Below are positions 6,127 through 11,864 of a stretch of DNA of 11,864 nucleotides, piece by piece. Where the stretch lies: positions 14,724 to 26,587 of the forward strand of contig QHPW01000143.1 of assembly GCA_003219675.1 (NCBI GenBank), in the 5' to 3' direction. The position numbers were made by a program, and so were the translations under genes. The notes beneath the pieces are model-generated. The model saw only the letters and a program-made list of their open reading frames with translations. It did no database searches and was not told the origin of the DNA. Position 1 is the stretch's first letter. Every line of letters begins with the position of its first letter. Source of the stretch: Verrucomicrobiota bacterium. GTDB lineage: Bacteria; Verrucomicrobiota; Verrucomicrobiia; Limisphaerales; AV2.

Positions 6127-7128
6127 ATGGAACCCGCCGATAATGTCTCCCCGCGGGTCGCCCGGTCTCAGGCCCCTTCCTCCGGCTTCATTCGCCGCGC
6201 GGTCATTGACGTCGGCACCAATTCCGTCAAACTGTTGGTCGCCGAGGTGTCGGGCCGCTCGATTCAGCCCGTGATCGAACGGAGCGAACAAACCCGGCTC
6301 GGTCGCGGTTTCTACGAGACCCACCGCCTGCAACCCGCGGCCATCGCCCACACAGCGCGGGCGGTCGCCGGGTTTGCGGACAAGGCGCGTGAGCTGGGCG
6401 CAGCCGCGACACGCGTCATCGCGACCAGCGCGGCGCGGGATGCGACCAACTCAGGGGAGTTGATCATCGCCATCCAAACGGCTTCGGGATTGCCCGTCGA
6501 AATCATCTCCGGCGAGCAGGAGGCCGACTGGGTGTTCCGTGGTGTGGTGTCCGACCCGGTCTTCGCCGGCCAACCTCTGCTGATCGTCGATGTCGGCGGC
6601 GGCAGCACGGAATTCATCCTGGGCGAAGGCGACCATCAGCAGTTCCGCCGCAGCTTTCCACTCGGAACCGTGCGGTTGATGGAACAACTTCCGCGCGCGG
6701 ACCCGCCATCGGCCGCCGAGTGGGAACGATGCCGCGCCACGGTGCGGAATTTTTTGGATCAACAAGTGCGACCGGCCATCGAGTCCGAGCTGAGGAGCTT
6801 TGCCTCGCGCGCGGTGCAACTGGTTGGCACCGGCGGCACGACCAGCATTATGGCGCGAATCGAGCTGGGCCTGCAAAAGTTCGACCGCGACCGGATCGAG
6901 GCGTTGCGATTGAGCCGCGAGCAAGTCCGCCGGCAACGCGAGCGTTTGTGGAGCCTGCCGCTGGCGGAGCGGAAGGGAATCGTCGGCCTGCCGGAGGACC
7001 GCGCCGACGTGATTCTAACCGGCGTGCCGGTTTACGAGGCGTTGATGGAGCAGTTTGACTTTCCTGATTTGCGAGTCAGCACGCGCGGCCTGCGTTTTGC
7101 GGCGCTGATGGAGGAAGGCGAGGAATAA
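6127..7128 (+). CDS. Ppx/GppA-family exopolyphosphatase / pppGpp phosphohydrolase, short form
   Basis: This is an actin-fold phosphatase that removes terminal phosphate from polyphosphate (Ppx) or converts pppGpp to ppGpp (GppA). It has 333 residues, covering the two N-terminal actin-like domains only; the C-terminal HD-like helical domains of the about 500-residue enterobacterial enzymes are missing, as in many short bacterial homologues. Visible motifs are VIDVGTNS (26-33), TSAARDATN (100-108), ISGEQEA (127-133, with the likely catalytic Glu), LIVDVGGGSTEF (152-163) and VGTGGT (233-238). The strong ribosome site supports ATG 6127, giving about 22 residues ahead of the first strand. It starts 26 bases after the ROK kinase gene and ends 5 bases before the next start, so it is probably cotranscribed. 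The grouping with phosphoryl-transfer kinases hints at phosphate or nucleotide metabolism, but no polyphosphate kinase is in view. Ppx and GppA activities cannot be separated from sequence. Confidence 0.9.
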   Translation: MEPADNVSPRVARSQAPSSGFIRRAVIDVGTNSVKLLVAEVSGRSIQPVIERSEQTRLGRGFYETHRLQPAAIAHTARAVAGFADKARELGAAATRVIATSAARDATNSGELIIAIQTASGLPVEIISGEQEADWVFRGVVSDPVFAGQPLLIVDVGGGSTEFILGEGDHQQFRRSFPLGTVRLMEQLPRADPPSAAEWERCRATVRNFLDQQVRPAIESELRSFASRAVQLVGTGGTTSIMARIELGLQKFDRDRIEALRLSREQVRRQRERLWSLPLAERKGIVGLPEDRADVILTGVPVYEALMEQFDFPDLRVSTRGLRFAALMEEGEE

Positions 7129-7133
7129 GGGAA

Positions 7134-7973
7134 GTGAGACCTGACTTGAATCGGCCGGCCATGCCAACGATGGCATTTACGCTCATCGAGCTGCTGGTCG
7201 TGATTGCCATCATCGCGATCCTCGCGGGACTGTTGTTGCCGGCGCTGTCCCGGGCCAAGGACAAGGCCAGAACCACGCAATGCCTGTCGAACTTGCGCCA
7301 GTGGGGCCTGGCCATGCAGATTTACGCCACCGATTTTAACGACGGCATTCCGCGCGACGGCATGGGAGCCGACGGTCTTTATCCCGGTGCGCCCGCGCCG
7401 TCGGGCTCGCCGGCCGATCCGGCGGCGTGGTTCAATCTGCTGCCCGGCTTGATGGGCGACCATCCGTTATCCAACTACTGGACGCGACCCACCGCGGTTT
7501 ATCAGGACAATGTTGAGAATCTGCCTTTTCCTGGAAGGAAGGGACGAATCTGGCATTGTCCGAGCGCGAAGATGAGCGTGCCGGAGTTGCAATCCCTCAA
7601 CGGTGGCGGCCGCTACGGTTTCTTTAGTTACGTGATGAATATCGACCTGAAGAAGGAGACGGCCGACGCCAACCTCAATTACCCGGGCATGCCGAGACTG
7701 GCAAACATCGCCAAACCCTCCGCCACGGTGCTGCTGCTCGACGCGGTGTTCAGTTCCGCCGAAGGGTTGAACAATTCGTTTTATTCGGTGAACCCGGCGG
7801 CGCGATGGCGGTCCTTCCCCGCGCGCCACAACCAGACCGGCGGCATGCTCAACTTTCTCGATGGCCATGCGGCGTTTTTCAAGCGCAACGCTCTGACCAA
7901 TGGCGCCGGGACTTACGAGGCGCTGTTGCCGGAGGTCATCTGGAACCCGCCGTATCGCAATCAGAACCCTTGA
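7134..7973 (+). CDS. Pseudopilin-like secreted/filament protein (type II secretion leader, H-x10-DG motif)
   Basis: The N-terminus carries a class III (prepilin) signal: cleavage is expected after A14, before F15, with the key Glu at position +5 (MAFTLIELLVVIAIIAILAG, residues 13-32). A hydrophobic helix follows, to about residue 37. The rest is a soluble domain ending with HNQTGGMLNFLDGH (222-235), the H-x(9,10)-DG signature of the prepilin-like families abundant in Planctomycetes and Verrucomicrobia (DUF1559-like). The protein has 279 residues. It would be processed by a prepilin peptidase and sit in the envelope or a filament; the cargo or function is unknown. The start is GTG at 7134 with AGGA 9 bases upstream; ATG at 7161 or 7170 would leave a very short leader but cannot be excluded. 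It lies 5 bases after the phosphatase gene and 3 bases before the large secreted protein, suggesting that it is made together with the latter. Confidence 0.88.
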   Translation: MRPDLNRPAMPTMAFTLIELLVVIAIIAILAGLLLPALSRAKDKARTTQCLSNLRQWGLAMQIYATDFNDGIPRDGMGADGLYPGAPAPSGSPADPAAWFNLLPGLMGDHPLSNYWTRPTAVYQDNVENLPFPGRKGRIWHCPSAKMSVPELQSLNGGGRYGFFSYVMNIDLKKETADANLNYPGMPRLANIAKPSATVLLLDAVFSSAEGLNNSFYSVNPAARWRSFPARHNQTGGMLNFLDGHAAFFKRNALTNGAGTYEALLPEVIWNPPYRNQNP

Positions 7974-7976
7974 TTT

Positions 7977-10727
7977 ATGAAGAACGCTCTCCTCGCCATC
8001 CGGTTGATCACGATCGTTCCGCTGTGCGCTTCCGCCGGTGTGATCCTGTCGGACTCGTTCTCCTATCCGGACGGGCCGTTGATCACGGTCTCCAACGGAA
8101 AGTGGAGCACCCACAGCGGCACCGCGGGCCAGATGGACGTCATCGCCGGAAAAATAAACCTGACGCAGACCGAAAGCGAAGACGTGAACGCGCCGCTCGA
8201 GGGCCAACCTTACGGTCCGACCAGCGGTACGAACCTCTACGCGCGTTTCACGGTGGACTTCAGCGCATTGCCGTCCGGCGCGGGCGCTTACTTTGCGCAT
8301 TTCAAGGACACCACGACGAGCGGCTTTCGTTGCAGGATTTTCGCCACAACCAATGGCGCGGCCCCGGGCTTTTTCAGGCTCGGCATTTCCGCGGCCGCGA
8401 ATACACCGGCAACATTTCCAAACGACCTCAGCCTGAACACGGATTACGTCGTGGTCGTAAAGCTGTCCACCAGCGACAGCGCCGGCACGCTTTGGCTCAA
8501 CCCCGCTTCGGAAAGCGACGCAAACATGGTGTCCACGGACACCGCCGCGGCATTGAACGTTGCATCATTTGCTTTCCGTCAGTCGCTGAGCGCCGGGAAC
8601 GGGATGGGGACGCTGACGGTGGATGATTTCGCGGTCGGCACTTCGTTTGGCGATTTGGCCGGCGGCGTTGGTGACGGACCGCCCGTCATCACCTCGCAGC
8701 CGGCGAGCCAGACGGTGACCGAAGGCCAGGGCGTCGCTTTCAGCGTGGGCGCGACCGGCGCGCCGCCGCTCGGTTATCAGTGGCAGTTCGACGGCGCGGA
8801 CCTCGATGGCGCGACGAACGCGGAGCTTTCTTTGAGCGCTGTCACAGCCGACAAGGCGGGGACCTACGCCGTCAACATCAGCAACGCGCTCGGCTCGACG
8901 AACAGCGATCCCGCGACGTTGACGGTGCTGCCGCGGCCCGCGGCGGTGACGACCAACATCGCCTACCTGCACACGTTGTTGGACAACGTGAATTATCTGC
9001 CGACAGACACGACCACGCTGTTCCAGGTGGAGGGGGTTGTCACCACGCACACGAACCTGACGACGCCGGGCAACGCGTCGTTCTATCTCCAGGACGACTC
9101 CGCCGGCATCGCCGTGTTTGTGAGCGGCGGCGCTGCGATTCGGCCGGCGCAAGGTGACCGGGTGCGCGTCACCGGTCCGCTGGGCCATTTCAACGGGCTG
9201 CTGGAGATGAACCTTGCGGCGTCGAACCCGGCCCATAAGTTCGAAGCGATCGGCTCCAGCAATCCATTGCCCGCGCCGATGCCGCTGGAGTTCAGTTGGC
9301 AAGACGACCCGGCCGTGATTGAACCGCATGAAGGAAGCTACCTGGTGGTGTCGAACGTGTTTCTCGACCTCAGCACCGGAGGCACCTTCACCTCCGGCTC
9401 GAACGTCACCATGACCAATGAGTCGGGTGAAACCTTCACTTTGCGCATCGACGCCCGGGTGACGGACTTGATCGGCCAGCCAAAGCCGACGACCGCGGTC
9501 ACCATTTACGGCGTGCTGTCGCAATTTGCCGTTTCGGACCCGCGCACCACAGGTTATCAGCTCCTGCCATCGAGCCTTTCCGACATCGTGGGACCGCGCC
9601 TGCCGACGGTAAAATTCACGAACACGCTGTCGCACCTGACTCGTGCGGGCGACACCGAGGTCAGCACGAACCTCACGGAGTATGCGCTGCGTCCTTCGGA
9701 AACCATCGCCATCGAAACAATGACAACCGGCGTGGATGGGCGGCCGGTGACCCTGGAGCCGCAGACAAACGGCCTGCCCGCTGGCGCAAGCTGGAGTTTC
9801 AGCGAAACCACCGGAATGAGCGTGTCGGCGTCGTTCACCTTCACGCCGGGACCGGCCGATGAGGGAGCCAACTATTCGTTCGTGCTGTTGGCGATCAACG
9901 ACCAGGGCACCAACGCGGCGGCCTGGAACATTTACGTCCCGACTCCTGACGAACAGCGGTTTTATCTCAGCGAGTTTCTCGCCAATCCGACGACGGATCC
10001 CGCCGCGCCGTTCTACAACCCGTTGCATCGCGACACCCCGGGCACGCCCGATCGGATCACCGCCGAGGATGAATACATCGAATTGGTCAACCTCGCCGCA
10101 GCGGACCTGGATTTGAACGGGTGGACGGTTTCCGACGCGGCGACCGTGAGGCATCGGTTCTTTGCCGGCGACACGGTGCAGTCCTCCAACGCGGTTGTCG
10201 TTTACGGTGGCAGACTCTTGGGCTCCTTGCCCAACCTCCCGGTTCCAGGTTTTGCAGCGACGGAAAGCACCAACGGACTGGCGCTGAACAACAACGGCGA
10301 CATGATCGTGGTTCGCAACAGTTCCGGTTACATCGTCGAACGCGTCGTTTACTCGCAGGACATGCTTTCAACCAACGGTTCGCTGACGCGCTCTCCGGAC
10401 TTGAACAGCGCATTCGTGCCTCACTCGTCGATCTCCACAAATTATGTTTCGCCGGGCACGCAGCCGGATGGCCGTCGGTTCAGTGAACCGGCGACGCTGC
10501 CGCCACCGGTCATCACGGTGAGCGTGACGGCGGAGGCCGGGCCTTCGGTCACTTTGCATTGGACCGCGGACCCGGCTCGCACCTATTCGGTCTTGCAGGC
10601 CGACAATGTTTCCGGCCTGTTCGCTCCCCTGGCCATCGGGTTGAGGTTCACCGATACCCAGGGAGAATTCACCGATGCCAATCTCAGCGAGGTTGCCACC
10701 CGGTTTTATCTGATCGCAACGCAATGA
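7977..10727 (+). CDS. Secreted multidomain protein: ConA-like, Ig-like, YhcR-type OB-fold-like, Ig-like and LTD domains
   Basis: The product is a 916-residue exported protein. A signal peptide covers about 1-20 (MKNALLAIRL... CASA). A concanavalin-like beta-sandwich follows (about 24-225). Residues 235-318 look like an immunoglobulin domain (PPVITSQPASQTVTEGQ, YQWQFDG, AGTYAVNISNALGS). Residues 320-535 resemble the OB-fold found in secreted YhcR-like nucleases (FQVEGVVTT, FYLQDDSAGIAVFV, GDRVRVTGPLGHFNGLLEM). A second Ig/cadherin-like domain spans about 540-655. A lamin-tail domain (LTD) lies at about 660-800 (FYLSEFLANP, DEYIELVNLAAADLDLNGW). A C-terminal beta domain (845-916: RTYSVLQADN to RFYLIATQ) is of the type ending many Verrucomicrobia secreted proteins. 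I see no nuclease, phosphatase or glycosidase catalytic motif. ATG at 7977 is 3 bases after the pseudopilin stop with no clear ribosome site, so translation may be coupled. Surface adhesion or binding of polymer or DNA is a guess. Confidence 0.85.
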   Translation: MKNALLAIRLITIVPLCASAGVILSDSFSYPDGPLITVSNGKWSTHSGTAGQMDVIAGKINLTQTESEDVNAPLEGQPYGPTSGTNLYARFTVDFSALPSGAGAYFAHFKDTTTSGFRCRIFATTNGAAPGFFRLGISAAANTPATFPNDLSLNTDYVVVVKLSTSDSAGTLWLNPASESDANMVSTDTAAALNVASFAFRQSLSAGNGMGTLTVDDFAVGTSFGDLAGGVGDGPPVITSQPASQTVTEGQGVAFSVGATGAPPLGYQWQFDGADLDGATNAELSLSAVTADKAGTYAVNISNALGSTNSDPATLTVLPRPAAVTTNIAYLHTLLDNVNYLPTDTTTLFQVEGVVTTHTNLTTPGNASFYLQDDSAGIAVFVSGGAAIRPAQGDRVRVTGPLGHFNGLLEMNLAASNPAHKFEAIGSSNPLPAPMPLEFSWQDDPAVIEPHEGSYLVVSNVFLDLSTGGTFTSGSNVTMTNESGETFTLRIDARVTDLIGQPKPTTAVTIYGVLSQFAVSDPRTTGYQLLPSSLSDIVGPRLPTVKFTNTLSHLTRAGDTEVSTNLTEYALRPSETIAIETMTTGVDGRPVTLEPQTNGLPAGASWSFSETTGMSVSASFTFTPGPADEGANYSFVLLAINDQGTNAAAWNIYVPTPDEQRFYLSEFLANPTTDPAAPFYNPLHRDTPGTPDRITAEDEYIELVNLAAADLDLNGWTVSDAATVRHRFFAGDTVQSSNAVVVYGGRLLGSLPNLPVPGFAATESTNGLALNNNGDMIVVRNSSGYIVERVVYSQDMLSTNGSLTRSPDLNSAFVPHSSISTNYVSPGTQPDGRRFSEPATLPPPVITVSVTAEAGPSVTLHWTADPARTYSVLQADNVSGLFAPLAIGLRFTDTQGEFTDANLSEVATRFYLIATQ

Positions 10728-10760
10728 ATCTGAATGGGTTCGGCGGTGAATAATTGCGTC

Positions 10761-10789
10761 TTGGCAAAGCGCCCCAAATGCGATAGCCT
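10761..10789 (+). promoter_or_regulatory. Possible promoter for the second pseudopilin gene
   Basis: TTGGCA (10761-10766), a 17-base spacer and TAGCCT (10784-10789) sit in the 82-base gap before the second pseudopilin gene. The -10 is weak by E. coli standards but resembles the TAGTTT proposed ahead of the kinase cluster. The implied start near 10796 would leave about 14 bases before ATG 10810. Confidence 0.25.
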
Positions 10790-10809
10790 GCGCAGCAGTG
10801 GACAACGGA

Positions 10810-11472
10810 ATGAGAAGGACGGTGGCTTTCACCTTGATCGAGTTGCTCGTGGTCATCGCCATCATTGCGATTCTGGCCGGTCTTTTGTTGCCGGCGCTCA
10901 GCAAAGCCAAAAGCAAAGCGCAAGGCATTGCTTGCCTGAACAATCTGAAACAGTGGGGCCTGGCCACGCAGCTTTTCGTGGTGGACAACAACGACTTCCT
11001 GCCGCCCGACGGATCGCCCAACGGTTTGTCGGTGAATTCGGGCTGGTACATCGACCTGCCGCGGGTCATCGGAATCAGGCCTTATAACGAGTTGCCCTGG
11101 CGCACCAACGCCAGTAGCACACCGGAGAAGTCGGTCTGGATATGTCCGGCCAACACCAATCGTAGCAACGGCAACAACCTCTTTCATTACTGCCTCAACG
11201 AACACGTCAATGGGACGGGCGCAAACAACGCGCCGGTCCGGCACTCGACCATTGGCAAGCCCACTCAGGTGGTCTGGCTGTTCGACAACGGCAAGCGCGC
11301 CGCCGTCGCTCAACAAAACAACGTCCACACCAATCTCCATACCAAAGGCGCCCAGTTCACCTTCCTCGACGGACACTCCGGACGTTTCCGCAACACCGAA
11401 TATTGGGACTTCAAGATCGACAAAGGCCGCACGAACAACCCGGACCTGATTTGGATTCCGAACGTCGATTAG
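10810..11472 (+). CDS. Second pseudopilin-like protein (prepilin leader, H-x9-DG motif)
   Basis: The product has 220 residues with a short basic leader (MRRTVA) cut after A6 before FTLIELLVVIAIIAILAG, where Glu is again at +5. The hydrophobic helix is almost identical in protein sequence to that of the pseudopilin encoded at 7134, while the downstream domains differ and the second is shorter. The motif HTKGAQFTFLDGH (187-199) fits H-x9-DG exactly. W110-C112 (VWICP) parallels the IWHCP of the other copy, and both carry a conserved LxNLxQWGLAxQ block just after the helix. ATG at 10810 is chosen because it gives a typical leader and GTGGA lies about 7 bases upstream; GTG at 10798 would add four residues. 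It is 82 bases after the large secreted protein and may have its own promoter. It is probably a filament-like or envelope-anchored protein of unknown role, dependent on a prepilin peptidase not present in the window. Confidence 0.88.
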   Translation: MRRTVAFTLIELLVVIAIIAILAGLLLPALSKAKSKAQGIACLNNLKQWGLATQLFVVDNNDFLPPDGSPNGLSVNSGWYIDLPRVIGIRPYNELPWRTNASSTPEKSVWICPANTNRSNGNNLFHYCLNEHVNGTGANNAPVRHSTIGKPTQVVWLFDNGKRAAVAQQNNVHTNLHTKGAQFTFLDGHSGRFRNTEYWDFKIDKGRTNNPDLIWIPNVD

Positions 11473-11559
11473 CGGGCGTTGCCAGCGGTCACCCCGCCGA
11501 TCACGACGCAAGGGATGCGAAAAACGAAACGGGGCTTTCCATGAACCTCAGAAAGTGGC

Positions 11560-11742
11560 ACAGGCATCTTGCCTGTTCGGGGCTGACAGGCTGGAAGCCT
11601 GTCCACTCTGCAGCCGGCGGCCCGGTTCATGGCCTCAAATCACGTCCTGTTTTGGGAGGTGTTCGCTCTCCATAAACCCCGGAGCCGCGGACGCCAGTCC
11701 GCGCACTCTCAAACAATCAGCGCCGACTGACGTGGGCGGCTG
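11560..11742. repeat. Group of four different short hairpin repeats downstream of the last gene
   Basis: Four hairpins follow one another: 11560-11576 (ACAGGCATCTTGCCTGT, 7-bp stem), 11585-11603 (GACAGGCTGGAAGCCTGTC, 8-bp stem), 11686-11703 (CGCGGAC/GTCCGCG, 7-bp stem, GCCA loop) and 11718-11742 (GCCGAC/GTGGGC around TGAC, one mismatch). The first two share the AGGC/GCCT core but have different loops. None has a following T-run, so they are not standard intrinsic terminators, though they may end or stabilise the transcript of the pseudopilin gene. They look like dispersed repeat units of the same general type as the palindromes at 638-849. The short frames across them, such as one from ATG 11541, are translations of the repeats and are not called as genes. 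Positions 11473-11540 contain nothing I can name. Confidence 0.65.
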
Positions 11743-11864
11743 CTTTGTTCCGGCGAAACGGTCTTGAAGCCCGGCGGGAGAAATGAAACGCTGGTGGCGA
11801 TGAAAATCACCCGACGATTTCCTGTGCCACTTTGTGTTTGCCGGTCATTGATCCGCACGTTCGC
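11743..11864. other. Window-edge stretch, no gene supported
   Basis: Two partial frames touch the right edge and cannot be decided. On the plus strand ATG at 11800 opens a frame beginning MKITRRFPVPLCV that stays open to the edge. On the minus strand a frame enters from the edge and stops with TGA at 11807-11809, ending TGKHKVAQEIVG. Each is only about 20 codons long here, so neither is called. Confidence 0.3.

Noticed and set aside
8565..10154. Minus-strand open frame of 529 codons
   Set aside because: Antisense to the secreted LTD protein; Arg/His-rich with no domain, and high GC explains the lack of stops.
11541..11675. Small ORF starting MNLRKWHRHLACSG after the last pseudopilin
   Set aside because: It is made almost entirely of the hairpin repeats and has no ribosome site or motif.

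Overview
The window looks like a GC-rich bacterial chromosome segment from the Verrucomicrobiota, probably a Pedosphaera/Limisphaerales-like lineage. This placement is inferred from three things. Two proteins carry the pseudopilin leader with an H-x(9,10)-DG C-terminal motif that is very common in that phylum. A large secreted protein combines LTD and Ig-like domains with a Verrucomicrobia-style C-terminal beta domain. The two gene-free stretches are packed with short hairpin repeats of a kind I associate with these genomes. I see no tRNA, rRNA, CRISPR array, transposase or phage gene.

Layout. On the minus strand lie the 5' part of a membrane glycosyltransferase of the ceramide-glucosyltransferase/HpnI type (cut by the window start) and, upstream of it, a GspE/PilB-type secretion ATPase with a shortened N-terminus. 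Between them is a 375-base gap rich in palindromes (564-938). From 2450 everything reads on the plus strand: a Gfo/Idh/MocA oxidoreductase, two overlapping thymidylate-kinase-like paralogues, a ROK-family sugar kinase, a short Ppx/GppA phosphatase, a pseudopilin-like protein, a 916-residue secreted multidomain protein and, after an 82-base gap, a second pseudopilin-like protein. The last 392 bases are a second hairpin-repeat region with no supported gene.

How the genes may work together. From 3622 to 10727 gaps are 3-35 bases or overlaps, so this may be one transcript, although its parts look functionally mixed: phosphoryl-transfer enzymes first (two P-loop kinases, a glucokinase-type ROK kinase, a polyphosphate/pppGpp phosphatase), then surface or secretion proteins. 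The pseudopilins could be substrates of a type II secretion/type IV pilus-like machine; the ATPase near the left end could power such a machine, but no other assembly genes are present here.

The most interesting signal is the kinase pair. The first copy has an intact P-loop (GLDGSGKST). The second has Arg in place of the Walker A lysine (GADGSGRST) and an N-terminal extension of about 50 residues. Both lack the EPGGT-like loop of ordinary thymidylate kinases, and the genes overlap by ATGA. This suggests an active/degenerate partnership rather than two housekeeping Tmk enzymes. I did not find a clear-cut new defence or mobile system.
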